From Phycisphaerales bacterium (GTDB lineage: Bacteria > Planctomycetota > Phycisphaerae > UBA1845 > PWPN01): a stretch of DNA of 35,626 nt. The stretch is from the NCBI GenBank assembly GCA_012729595.1, contig JAAYCU010000128.1, positions 1-35,626 of the forward strand, given 5' to 3'. The notes below the pieces were generated by a model. It did no database searches. It was not told where the DNA came from and worked only from the letters and a program-made list of their open reading frames with translations. The position numbers and the translations under genes are program-made. Shown here one piece after another: positions 15,625 through 24,594 of the stretch; the stretch's first letter is position 1, and each line of letters begins with the position of its first letter.

Positions 15625-17394
15625 ATGCCGACCCGTGGACTTTTTTACATCTCGCTGGCCCGCAAGTGCCAACTGATGTTCGGGCTGGCCGTCGCGTTGA
15701 TCATTACGGCGGCCCTGCTCGTACCCGCCTACTATATCGAAACCCTGGTGCATCAGAAAAACTATCAGCGAGCCTATCAGCTGGCCACCTTGGCTCAGCC
15801 ATGGGCGGATTCATCGATCACGGACTGGAAAACCCAGCAAGCCGCGCTTAACCGCTGGTGGGAGGACAACGCGAAAAACCTCAAATTGCCCGAGGCCAAG
15901 CCCCGGCTGATCCGCTTACAGAAAACCGAAGCGAGCAAGCCTCCAACCAGCTTGTGGCAAAATATATCCGCCGAATTTCTAAGCCATATGGAATGGCCTT
16001 TTAAGGTGAATCTGTTAGGCAGCTTATGGCAACTGATCCCCAGCGCCGCCCGGACCAATCTGATAGCGCAGGGCCGGAGACTGGGACACGAATTTATACG
16101 CACCCTGGGCCCGCGACCGCTGCGTCTGGACGACTTCCAAAAAGAATGTGTCGAACGGATGCGCCGCGACGAGTCGATTAATGAAATCCCGCATACCGAC
16201 AAGAAAGCCGGGCACTACCGTTACATCATGGCCGTCCGGAGGCTGGACCCAGTGTCCGGGCGGCGACCACTGGTAGGAATGGTGGATATCCAATTGACAC
16301 CGGAGACGGACAAGGAGTTGCTTAGCGATGACGCTCTTATCGGCGCTCGGATCGTCATCGTGCTGGCCGGCGTATTAGCCGGCTTTCTAGCCATCGTGGT
16401 TTTCTATCTGATCCTGCACAAATTCATCCTCGCCCCGGTGCGTGACCTCAAGGATCTGGTGGAGCAGATCGCCGGCGGACAGTTTTCCGCACGGGCAGAC
16501 CTGACCACGGGAGACGAATTCGAGGAGCTTTCCGATGCTTTTAACGACATGCTCGGTCAACTGGAGCGTGCCCGCGTCGAACTGGAGACGATCAATCGCT
16601 CACTGGATACCCGGTTAGGCGAACTGGCCGAAACCAATGTCGCCCTGTACGAATCCAACCGGCTGAAAAGTGAATTCCTGGCAAATGTAAGTCACGAATT
16701 ACGCACGCCCCTGACCTCGATCATCGGTTTCGCGGATCTGCTGCGGGATATTGCACAAAGCGGACCGATCACGGACCAATCACGAATCATACGTTTCACG
16801 GGAAATATCCTGACCAGTGGGCGTATGCTGCTGGATATCATCAACGACCTTCTGGACCTGGCTAAAATCGAGGCCGGGAAAGTCGAGCTGCATCGCACCA
16901 CCTTTTCGCTACGCGATGTCTGCGAGGCCCTGCATGATTTCATGCGCCCGCTTATGGAAAAAAAACAGTTGGCCATGAACATGGACATAGATGAGGAACT
17001 GCCGCTCATGCATTCCGACGCGGGCAAGATCCGACAGGTTCTTTTTAACCTGCTAAGCAATGCGGTCAAGTACACGCCCGAGAGCGGGACTGTTCATCTG
17101 CAAGCCCGAGCTAGCAACGCACGACAGGTACAGCTAATAGTCGAGGATACCGGGCCGGGCATCGCCCCGGAAAATCAGCAAATCATCTTCGAGAAGTTCC
17201 ACCAGCTCGACGCCTCCATGACCCGTGAGCATAGCGGTACCGGGCTGGGTCTGCCCATCAGCCGTGAATTATGCACCATGCTGGGTGGTACGATCCGGCT
17301 GGAAAGCGAACTGGGGCGCGGGACGCGTTTCCTGGTGGACCTGCCGGTTGAATGCCCGGAGACCGTGCAGCGTACTTTGCCCTCGCTGACCTGA
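15625..17394 (+). CDS. Membrane sensor histidine kinase (orphan)
   Basis: A 589-residue sensor kinase. A first transmembrane helix (about 19-40) and a second (about 241-263) flank a periplasmic sensor region of some 200 residues with no domain I recognise. A HAMP linker follows (about 264-317, FILAPVRDLKDLVEQIAGGQF), then a short coiled coil. The HisKA box NVSHELRTPLTSIIGF has the phospho-accepting His357. The ATPase domain has the N box (KIRQVLFNLLSNAVKYTPESG, quoted as its core), G1 (VEDTGPGIAPE), F box (IFEKFHQLD) and G2 (GTGLGLPISREL). No receiver domain is attached and no response regulator gene is adjacent, so its partner is unknown. The SDR gene begins 45 bases downstream on the same strand. 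Confidence 0.92.
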   Translation: MPTRGLFYISLARKCQLMFGLAVALIITAALLVPAYYIETLVHQKNYQRAYQLATLAQPWADSSITDWKTQQAALNRWWEDNAKNLKLPEAKPRLIRLQKTEASKPPTSLWQNISAEFLSHMEWPFKVNLLGSLWQLIPSAARTNLIAQGRRLGHEFIRTLGPRPLRLDDFQKECVERMRRDESINEIPHTDKKAGHYRYIMAVRRLDPVSGRRPLVGMVDIQLTPETDKELLSDDALIGARIVIVLAGVLAGFLAIVVFYLILHKFILAPVRDLKDLVEQIAGGQFSARADLTTGDEFEELSDAFNDMLGQLERARVELETINRSLDTRLGELAETNVALYESNRLKSEFLANVSHELRTPLTSIIGFADLLRDIAQSGPITDQSRIIRFTGNILTSGRMLLDIINDLLDLAKIEAGKVELHRTTFSLRDVCEALHDFMRPLMEKKQLAMNMDIDEELPLMHSDAGKIRQVLFNLLSNAVKYTPESGTVHLQARASNARQVQLIVEDTGPGIAPENQQIIFEKFHQLDASMTREHSGTGLGLPISRELCTMLGGTIRLESELGRGTRFLVDLPVECPETVQRTLPSLT

Positions 17395-17438
17395 CCAGCG
17401 GGATCGCAACCAGAATACACCATTAACGGAAAGGCACC

Positions 17439-18203
17439 ATGCTGAAAGAATTCTCCCTTGACGGTCGTTTCGCCCTGGTGACCGGGGGCAGTAAAGGGCT
17501 TGGATACGTCATGGCCGAGGCATTGGCCCGAGCAGGCGCGGAGGTAGCGGTCACCAGCCGGCAGGAGTCGTCCATAAAAACGGCGGCTGATCGGCTGACC
17601 CGCGCCACCGGGCGACGCATTGTGCCCTTGGCCGCCGATGTCACCCGGCGATCCGACGTGGAGGTGATGACCGAGAAAACCCTTGAAGCATTCGGGCGTC
17701 TGGATATTTTGGTCAATAACGCGGGAATCAATATACGCAAGCCAACCGTTGAGCAGTCCGAGGAGGAGTTTCGCGAAATCTTGGATACGAATCTGCTGGG
17801 GGCATTCCGGGTCGCTCGGGCCGTTGGCCGCCATCTCGTTCGCCAGAAAAGCGGGGTTGTTATCAACGTCGCCAGCATGATCGGACTGGTCGGATTGGCC
17901 GGACGACCCGGCTATACCTCCAGCAAAGGGGGATTGATCCAGTTAACTCGCACGATGGCTCTCGAATGGGCTCCGCTGGGTATCCGGGTCAACGCCCTAT
18001 GCCCCGGCCCCTTTGCCACCGAGATCAATACGCCGGTGTTGAACGATCCCGAAGCCAGCCAATCATTTGTACAACGTATTCCCCTCGGCCGCTGGGGCAA
18101 ACCGGCCGAACTCGGACCCGCGGCAGTGTTCCTGGCTTCGGACGCCTCCAGCTTCATGACCGGAGCAACCCTGGTCATCGACGGCGGCTGGACGGCCCAG
18201 TAA
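17439..18203 (+). CDS. SDR oxidoreductase, gluconate 5-dehydrogenase-like
   Basis: A 254-residue classical short-chain dehydrogenase. Cofactor motif TGGSKGLG (TGxxxGxG), structural NNAGIN, catalytic Ser in INVASMIG and the YTSSK (YxxxK) pair are all present. The C-terminus FMTGATLVIDGGWTA is standard. The opening FSLDGRFALVTGGSKGLG and overall pattern resemble gluconate 5-dehydrogenase and 2-deoxy-D-gluconate 3-dehydrogenase, which interconvert sugar acids with NAD(P)H, but SDR substrates cannot be fixed from sequence alone. GGAAAGG precedes the ATG. It may be co-transcribed with the upstream kinase and is convergent with the Gfo/Idh gene at the end of the sugar locus, with which it could work functionally. 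Confidence 0.85.
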   Translation: MLKEFSLDGRFALVTGGSKGLGYVMAEALARAGAEVAVTSRQESSIKTAADRLTRATGRRIVPLAADVTRRSDVEVMTEKTLEAFGRLDILVNNAGINIRKPTVEQSEEEFREILDTNLLGAFRVARAVGRHLVRQKSGVVINVASMIGLVGLAGRPGYTSSKGGLIQLTRTMALEWAPLGIRVNALCPGPFATEINTPVLNDPEASQSFVQRIPLGRWGKPAELGPAAVFLASDASSFMTGATLVIDGGWTAQ

Positions 18204-18269
18204 GCTGCCAAGGCTGCCCATCCCAATGGCAGTCGCCCCTAACCCGTGGCATAGACTTCATTAAGACCG

Positions 18270-19412
18270 TTACAACGCAATGGTAGTTGCGGATTGGTGG
18301 GACTCCAAGGCGGCAGTAAAGAGACGATGACTGAGAGCAACCTCTTCGGGGGTCACACAGCCGGCGAATTTGCTGATCGGTTGGCCATGGATCAACTCAT
18401 GGAGATAGGCTGCCCACATCTGCTGGACCGCGTCGGAAAACCCGAACTCAAAGATCCCACCGGTAATGGTCGGGATGGCGGTTTCCATACCCATGTCGAT
18501 GCTGGACCAGTTCTGTTCACGCCCGTCGTATTGCAGTATAGCAAGGCATTTGGGATTCTTGGTCGAGAATCTCAGCGACGTACGTGTACCGAGAATATTT
18601 ACGTACCATGTATTCTTTTCGCCGGGTGCGATACGATGGCTCTTAAAGGTCCAGGGAAATATCTGGCCGGTGTGCGGGTCGGCCATTTCGCATAAGAGGG
18701 TCGCGTTGTCCCAGGTTTTACATGGCGCGACGCCGCCCTTCCCGTCAGGGCGTTCGGATACTATGTTGCTGAGGATGGCCCGCACGTTACGCGGCCGCCA
18801 ACCCGCCCGGAAGGGCACATGACAGGCATGCATTCCCAAATCACCCATCACCCCGTAAGCACCGTTGATTTCGATCATGCGTTTCCAATTGAGCGGTTTC
18901 TTGGGGTCGAGATCGCTTGAATGCAGGAATCCGGTTTCGATCTCGATTATGGTGCCGAGAGACTCGGCCTCGACCAAGGCTCCGATCTTCTGGACGGCCG
19001 GAAAAAACGGAAACTGCGAACAGCAGCGAACCAAAAGACCTGGATGCTGCCGGATGGCGGCCATGATCGCATCATTGGCCGGTCGATCCATGCCGAAAGG
19101 TTTTTCACCCATTAGGTGTTTACCAGCAGCGAGGACGGCGCCGTAAACTTCCTGATGCAGATTGTGCGGAACGGCAACATATACGGCGTCGACTTGCCTA
19201 TCGGAGAGCAACTTACAATAATCGTCAGTAAGCAGACGAATAGTCGGAAAATTATCCTTGTACCATGGTAACAGGTCGGCATTCTTGTCGCAGACAGCCA
19301 GCAGCTCGGGACGAACCCCGATTTGTGGCAAATGGCACCAGCGAGCTACGGCGCTGGCAAACTCACGCCCCATCAAGCCAGCACCGATGATCCCAAAACG
19401 AATAGTTTTCAT
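18270..19412 (-). CDS. Gfo/Idh/MocA-family oxidoreductase
   Basis: A 380-residue cytoplasmic NAD(P)-dependent dehydrogenase. The N-terminal Rossmann motif is FGIIGAGLMGREFA. MGEKPFG carries the conserved EKP lysine that binds nicotinamide and substrate, and GDLGMHACHVPF supplies the downstream Asp and His. The C-terminal sheet domain is complete. Substrates of this family include inositols, sugars and sugar acids; none can be assigned here. GGAGGT precedes the ATG. It is the last gene of the sugar locus, but a 315-base gap separates it from the symporter gene, so it may have its own promoter. Confidence 0.9.
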   Translation of the reverse strand: MKTIRFGIIGAGLMGREFASAVARWCHLPQIGVRPELLAVCDKNADLLPWYKDNFPTIRLLTDDYCKLLSDRQVDAVYVAVPHNLHQEVYGAVLAAGKHLMGEKPFGMDRPANDAIMAAIRQHPGLLVRCCSQFPFFPAVQKIGALVEAESLGTIIEIETGFLHSSDLDPKKPLNWKRMIEINGAYGVMGDLGMHACHVPFRAGWRPRNVRAILSNIVSERPDGKGGVAPCKTWDNATLLCEMADPHTGQIFPWTFKSHRIAPGEKNTWYVNILGTRTSLRFSTKNPKCLAILQYDGREQNWSSIDMGMETAIPTITGGIFEFGFSDAVQQMWAAYLHELIHGQPISKFAGCVTPEEVALSHRLFTAALESHQSATTIAL

Positions 19413-19727
19413 GAAATACCTCCATCTTCCGACAAATTCGCCATCCTTGTCCTTTGCACCAAGCGAATACCCAAAGGGTTATCCGTTTCAATGGACATAT
19501 GGCCGTACCGAACGGGCCATGGCCCGCCAACATCTCATACCAGGAGCTGATTTGCCTACCTGACCGTCGAAACCAGACTGGTCAACCCAACGTAGCCTCT
19601 GACAACCGCGAAGACATCGCCAATCAAAAAGGTTTTCTATATAAACCAACTATCCATTCACGACCATACGGCACGCAGGTTACACCAGACAATCCCACAT
19701 TGCTTCAACACTTTTAATTCCACGTCG
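19413..19727. other. 315-base gap between symporter and dehydrogenase genes
   Basis: No gene seen. On the minus strand a weak hairpin GGTTT/AAACC followed by five T residues (about 19625-19645) could end symporter transcripts, and GGGCCATGGCCC (near 19515) is a 12-base palindrome. Neither is strong. The minus-strand GGAGGT for the dehydrogenase sits at the left end. Confidence 0.35.
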
Positions 19728-21467
19728 CTACAGCCAGATCCCAGAGAACAACAGCATCAGCCCGGCAGTCAAGAGAACAAAAAGAGCCCACCACAATACA
19801 ACATGGTTATACCAGCGGGTTCCCAGCTCATCGAAGATGTTGAGCCGACGCCAATTGAAAGTGAGCTGATCGCTAACCTGTTCCGGCCGCGGCGGATCGC
19901 TAAGTAAGCTGACGACCACGCAGAGAGCCACACTGACGAGCCAGGTAATCGTAGCTTGGCTCATGAAGGGCTGTATCCAGGCCGGGCAACCGGGCACTTT
20001 CCAGACCAGCAACTTAAGCAGAATGGCCGTGACGAAACCGCCCAGTACCGCCACTGTTGCCCCCTTCCCGTTGATCCGGCGAAAGAGAACACCGAGCAGG
20101 AATATCGCCCCGAACGGCGGAGCGAAAAAGGCATAGAGCTCCTGGGCGTATTGAAATAGCCCGACCGGCAGATAAACGATCAGCCTGGCCAGAGCCACGG
20201 ACAAAATCATGAACATGATTGCGGAAATCCGACCAACTAAAACCAGGTGTTTACCGGAAGCGGAAGGGCACAGCAACCGTTGGTAAACATCCATGGTAAA
20301 GACGGTAGAAGTCGAGTTGAGTACGGCCTGAACCGTGGACTGAATAGCCCCGAACAAAGCGGCTAGAAACAGTCCGCGTAGACCGACTGGGATCATAGTC
20401 TGAAGCATGTGAACGTAACCTTTGTCGGCTTCAGTCTGAATAGCGTCCCACGGCAAACGCAGGATTTCCGGATTGTGGGCAAAGAGAATCAGGCCAGGGA
20501 TAACCGTTATACAAGGGAGAAACACTTTCATATAGCCAGCCAGGACAATACCCATCCGGGCATGGTACATGTTCTTCGCCCCGAGGACGCGCTGGATCAT
20601 GAACTGATTGATCACGTTGTACCAGATGCTGACCGAGAATACTACGAAAACCAGGTTGGGCCATGGCAACAGTTGATGGGAAACCGGCTGGATGACGGAA
20701 AGTCGGTTGTAATGGTCCTGTCTGGCCATGTTTTGCGCATTATGAGCCACGACCTCGGCGTGAATACCGCACGTAGCCTTGTTACAGGCCAGCATGTTCT
20801 TGAATCCATCGATGACGCCTCCGTCCGGATCGAGGCTGGCTAAACCGTACATGGTTACAAGCAGGCCGCCAACAATCATGACCATCACGGTAAACACGTC
20901 CATCCAGGCCACGGATTTCAGCCCACCGTAAATCGCCCATAACCCGGCAGCGCACGCCACCACGATAATCGCGGACCAGAGATCCCATCCGAAAAGCTTA
21001 TGAATAGCGAGCCCACCTCCGTACAAAACAGCAGCCAGAAAGGCGACTACGTTCGTAATTACGGTAACAATGGCGAAAAACTGGCGCACGACCGCGTTGA
21101 ATCGACGCTCCATAAACTCGGGCGTGGTGAATACTTTGGAAGCCAGCAGAAAGGGAATAAAGAACCAGATCAGAATCGTAAAGGTCGCGACGTTGCCCCA
21201 TTCCCATACGGCCGCGCAGATGCCGTAAACAAACGCGGCCCCAATCATACCGATAAACTGCTCAGCGCTGATGTTAGAGGCGATGAACGAACAGCCAACT
21301 ACATACCAGGGTAGAGAGCGACCGGCCAGAAAGTAGTCGTCAGACTGTTTCTTCTCACGGCCAGCCCAGAAGCCGATGATCGAAATCACCACAAAATATC
21401 CGAGAAAAGCCACATAATCCCAGCGGGCCAGCTCAAACGTTTCCAGACCCTTCATCTCTTCCGGCAT
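19728..21467 (-). CDS. Sodium:solute symporter, SSS/SLC5 family
   Basis: A 579-residue inner-membrane transporter with about 14 hydrophobic segments, coupling sodium entry to uptake of a sugar or related solute. The opening DYVAFLGYFVVISIIGFWAG, then KQSDDYFLAGRSLPWYVVGCSFIASNISAEQ, is the SLC5 signature, with the sodium-site helix. GLKSVAWMDVFTVMVM and FGAIQSTVQAVLNSTSTVFTMDVY are the other conserved blocks. The overall pattern resembles the sodium/glucose subgroup. It begins nine bases after the kinase stop in the same operon, so it most likely imports the substrate of the isomerase-kinase-aldolase route. Confidence 0.93.
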   Translation of the reverse strand: MPEEMKGLETFELARWDYVAFLGYFVVISIIGFWAGREKKQSDDYFLAGRSLPWYVVGCSFIASNISAEQFIGMIGAAFVYGICAAVWEWGNVATFTILIWFFIPFLLASKVFTTPEFMERRFNAVVRQFFAIVTVITNVVAFLAAVLYGGGLAIHKLFGWDLWSAIIVVACAAGLWAIYGGLKSVAWMDVFTVMVMIVGGLLVTMYGLASLDPDGGVIDGFKNMLACNKATCGIHAEVVAHNAQNMARQDHYNRLSVIQPVSHQLLPWPNLVFVVFSVSIWYNVINQFMIQRVLGAKNMYHARMGIVLAGYMKVFLPCITVIPGLILFAHNPEILRLPWDAIQTEADKGYVHMLQTMIPVGLRGLFLAALFGAIQSTVQAVLNSTSTVFTMDVYQRLLCPSASGKHLVLVGRISAIMFMILSVALARLIVYLPVGLFQYAQELYAFFAPPFGAIFLLGVLFRRINGKGATVAVLGGFVTAILLKLLVWKVPGCPAWIQPFMSQATITWLVSVALCVVVSLLSDPPRPEQVSDQLTFNWRRLNIFDELGTRWYNHVVLWWALFVLLTAGLMLLFSGIWL

Positions 21468-21476
21468 GGATACTCC

Positions 21477-22949
21477 TCAAGATATTTCGGTTCGGCCCTG
21501 TTCCGTCAGGACGGTTTGCACGGACGCCAAGTATTGTTGCAGAAGCGGCGCGTAGAACCTGGCGTTCGCTACCGGTTTAATCTCACGTACGGGACCGATC
21601 ATCTCCCCGTATAACTTGTCCAGCGGTACATCCGGCTCAAGCATAGCCCGGGATAGAATCGCGGCCCCAAAGGCGCTGACCTCGGTTTCTCGTGGACACA
21701 CCACCGTAAGCCCGGTAATGTCGGCAACGATCTGTGGAGTGACGTGCCCTCGCGAGCCTCCACCGCACATAATCAGTTGCCGCACCGGACAGCCACCGGC
21801 TTCCAGCCAACCTAGTTGCCGGGCGAGCTCGAAACACAAGCCCTCCACCGTAGCCCGCAACAGATGATCGGGCCCGTGGGCCAGACGCATATGGTTCAGA
21901 CGGCCGCCGACCGGCCGATTCCGCCCGCCGACCGCATCGAGAAACGGCAGCAATTGCATCCCGTCGCAACCGGGAACAACGGACTCCAGCCAATCGTCGA
22001 TCTGTTCGCGGGTCGCGTCGGCCCGTCCGGTCACCTGCAAGACCCATTGCACCATCGAGCCACCGACGGCCAGCGAGAGAAGCTGGCCCCACCGTTCCGG
22101 TACCACATGATCGCACACCCACGCCGAGGGCACGACCGGCGTCATCAGGTAGTCGGCGATAGCCACCAATACCCAAGCCGTGCCCGCTCCGAACATGACC
22201 TGCCCCGGCTCGAGCGCTCCGCATCCGAGAGTGGCAGCATATTGATCATGGACCGCCGGGCCGACGGGAATGCCGGTGGGCAAACCGGTAAGCCCGGCCG
22301 TTTCGGCGGTCAGAGTTCCAGCCACCGCCCGGGCGGGTAGCAGCTCGGCAAGCTGGTCCGCCTCAAGATGCAGTTCGGCCATAAGCTCGGGGGCAAGGCC
22401 CTTCAATGTCGGGCTGTAAAGACACGAAATACTCAGAGAGGAACAATCCTGCGCACCGCGGCCGCAAAGCCGTTGGACAATGGTATCCCCGACGAAGCCA
22501 ACGATGTTCGATGGCTTAAATAAATCGGGGCAAGTCTGTTGCAACCGAAGTATTTGCCCCAGGGCAACACCGCTTTGCTCGTGCCCCAGGCATTGACGTA
22601 GCCAGCCCGCCCCCTTACGCTGATAAAGATCTTCATCGTAAATGCGGCCGCGGGCGTCGAGCCAACTGATCACCGGGCCGGTACAACGCCCATTCGCGTC
22701 GCGGATCTGTATGGCCCCGCCCTGGCTGGAAACTCCGACGGCCTGTACTTGGGCAAGGGCGGCATGCTCGCCGGCTACGCGGATAGCGGCCACGGTTGCC
22801 CGCCAGATTTCCTCGATATCCTGCTCGATCCCCCCATCCGTCGTATGCCGCAGGGAAACCGGCACCGACCCGCGCGCAACGATCCGCCCGTCCGGCTCAA
22901 CCAGCAGAGCCTTGACATTCGTCGTTCCCAGATCCAGGCCCAAGAACAT
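21477..22949 (-). CDS. FGGY-family carbohydrate kinase
   Basis: A 490-residue ATP-dependent sugar kinase. The N-terminal phosphate-binding motif is GLDLGTTNVKALLVEPDGRI. ISWLDARG is a conserved substrate-side block. VGPAVHDQYAATLGCGALEPG holds the catalytic-base Asp in HDQ, and VMFGAGTAWVL and IMCGGGSRG (adenosine site) are intact. It is closest in style to xylulokinases, but FGGY specificity cannot be read from this. It starts directly after the isomerase stop (TAG at 22952-22950, ATG at 22949-22947), so the two are translationally coupled. It presumably phosphorylates the ketose made by that isomerase. Confidence 0.92.
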   Translation of the reverse strand: MFLGLDLGTTNVKALLVEPDGRIVARGSVPVSLRHTTDGGIEQDIEEIWRATVAAIRVAGEHAALAQVQAVGVSSQGGAIQIRDANGRCTGPVISWLDARGRIYDEDLYQRKGAGWLRQCLGHEQSGVALGQILRLQQTCPDLFKPSNIVGFVGDTIVQRLCGRGAQDCSSLSISCLYSPTLKGLAPELMAELHLEADQLAELLPARAVAGTLTAETAGLTGLPTGIPVGPAVHDQYAATLGCGALEPGQVMFGAGTAWVLVAIADYLMTPVVPSAWVCDHVVPERWGQLLSLAVGGSMVQWVLQVTGRADATREQIDDWLESVVPGCDGMQLLPFLDAVGGRNRPVGGRLNHMRLAHGPDHLLRATVEGLCFELARQLGWLEAGGCPVRQLIMCGGGSRGHVTPQIVADITGLTVVCPRETEVSAFGAAILSRAMLEPDVPLDKLYGEMIGPVREIKPVANARFYAPLLQQYLASVQTVLTEQGRTEIS

Positions 22950-24347
22950 CTAAATCTCCACGTAATCCGCGTCAAGGAACTTCGCCAGATAGGCTAACCG
23001 TTTTCGGGCGTCGCCGAAGCCGAGGGCCAGGTGGTGTGGGCCGCTTGCCTGGAAGTAGGCGTTTAGGAAGTCGCGCACGTCGAGCGAGGGGTGAATTTTG
23101 CTATGGGGAACGGCCAGGTGTTCCAGGGGGCCGAAATCCTCGACGCGCACGGCCGCCGCGATGATTCGCCAGCGCTGCCCGGCGGTCAGGGTCAGCGTGC
23201 TTAGGGTGGCCTCACCTCGTTGATAGCTGAAGACCATTGCCAGTTGATTCCCGCGGATCGGCACGATCGGGGTGGGTCGGCGAACCAGGCGGATTTTGCG
23301 GCCTTGGGCGGCCATCGCGGCGTTGGCCTCGCCCATGTGGCTGAGCAATAACCCGTTGCCGGCAAAATCGATCGTGAAAACCTCGCTGAACCCGGCCGGT
23401 GGCAATAACATGTTGGCCACGGCCGAATGCGCCGCGGAAATCACGTCGCCCTCGCCGCCGAAACCGATCCCCTCGGCCAGCAAACGACTGGCGGCCACGA
23501 AGGGCAACGTTTCCGTACGATCGTCCTGCCCGAACGCCAGAAACTGATAGGTGAAGGCGTCCAGTCGATAATCCACAATCAGGCCGCGCAGGGCGACTTC
23601 GGCCCGGGCAGCGGCCTGCATGTCCTCTTGCGTTACGCCGTTGGTCACTTCGTAAACGCCGCGATATTCATCAACCAGCGCCTTGATCTGCGTGGGCTCG
23701 GCGTCAGCGGCCCGATGAACGAATTCGCTGATGGAAAGCGGCTGGCAAGTGCAGCCCAGACTGTTGGCCAGATGAGAGGTATCCACCCCGAAATCGCCCA
23801 TGCCCGGGAAGCCGTAGCCCAACTGCCCAATCCGCATTCTGCGTAAACGGTTTACCGCTCGGGCCGCTTGAAAAAGATCGGGCAACTCGCCCAGCGGCGC
23901 AGAATCCTCCAGATGGCTGCTCACGCAATAAAAGGGCACCCGCTCCCGGGTCAGCACGTTGCAGAGATCCTGCACACCATGCACGCCGTGATTGGCCAGT
24001 AACGCGTCGTCGTCGTAGGATTCATCGACGGCGTACAATTCCTGGGTGTTCCAGATGATAACCGGGAGGCGGGTCTGCTTGAGGGCCCGGACGGCGATCA
24101 GACTCGGCGCATAGGTGAGCAATACGACCAGAATGGCGTCCAGCCCGTCTTTCTCGAAGCCGGCTACCATTCGCTCGACATCCTCGCGGCGGCACACCGC
24201 TCGCTCGAAACGCGCTTCGGCCGCCGGAGCCAAGGCCGGGATGAGTTTCTCGCGGACGAACCGTTCACGCTCCGAACAAAGCTGGGGGGCCAGTTGCTCG
24301 TAGAAATCCAGGGTCAAACCCAGCAGCCCGATCGTCGGTTTATCCAT
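22950..24347 (-). CDS. AraA/FucI-like sugar isomerase
   Basis: A 465-residue protein of the L-arabinose/L-fucose isomerase superfamily, metal-dependent enzymes that convert aldoses to ketoses. It has the N-terminal flavodoxin-like start (PTIGLLGLTLDFYEQL, then LDAILVVLLTYAPS). The expected metal and catalytic blocks follow: GFGGEGDVISAA (Glu), LSHMGEAN (His) and GPHHLALGFGD near the C-terminus (His pair). These match the spacing and order of AraA better than FucI. Sequence around them is divergent, so the sugar may not be arabinose. It precedes the kinase with no gap. A repeat element separates it from the upstream aminotransferase gene, so an extra promoter or processing site there is possible. 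Confidence 0.82.
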   Translation of the reverse strand: MDKPTIGLLGLTLDFYEQLAPQLCSERERFVREKLIPALAPAAEARFERAVCRREDVERMVAGFEKDGLDAILVVLLTYAPSLIAVRALKQTRLPVIIWNTQELYAVDESYDDDALLANHGVHGVQDLCNVLTRERVPFYCVSSHLEDSAPLGELPDLFQAARAVNRLRRMRIGQLGYGFPGMGDFGVDTSHLANSLGCTCQPLSISEFVHRAADAEPTQIKALVDEYRGVYEVTNGVTQEDMQAAARAEVALRGLIVDYRLDAFTYQFLAFGQDDRTETLPFVAASRLLAEGIGFGGEGDVISAAHSAVANMLLPPAGFSEVFTIDFAGNGLLLSHMGEANAAMAAQGRKIRLVRRPTPIVPIRGNQLAMVFSYQRGEATLSTLTLTAGQRWRIIAAAVRVEDFGPLEHLAVPHSKIHPSLDVRDFLNAYFQASGPHHLALGFGDARKRLAYLAKFLDADYVEI

Positions 24348-24389
24348 GACTCGGTTCTCCCATGAGAGGTATTTGATATCGCGTCCATC

Positions 24390-24589
24390 CGCCAGCCCGA
24401 AGCGCTAGCGAGGGTCCATCAGCCCGACGCAGTTTACCTCGCTTTAGCGGGCCAGCGAGGGAAAAACGCCCCGGGAAACGTCGCCTACGACAAAACGTGT
24501 AAGCAAGTACGTAAGTTCGCTCGTTATCGTCCCTCGCTAGCGCTTCGGGCTGGCGATTGCGTATTCCCTCGCTCGCTCTGCGGGCTGGC
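24390..24589. repeat. Intergenic inverted-repeat element (REP/BIME-like)
   Basis: Perfect 25-bp inverted arms at 24390-24414 and 24531-24555, core AGCCCGAAGCGCTAGCGAGG and its reverse complement. Between them CCTCGCT (24438-24444) faces AGCGAGG (24454-24460). A further degenerate half-copy follows at 24566-24589 (CCCTCGCTCG ... CGGGCTGGC). It fills almost the whole gap between the isomerase and aminotransferase genes. I associate this repeat style with planctomycete genomes. Confidence 0.8.
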
Positions 24590-24594
24590 GCGCG

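Noticed and set aside
19624-19650. Weak GGTTT/AAACC hairpin with T run after the symporter gene
   Set aside because: A five-base AT-rich stem is too weak to call as a terminator on its own.
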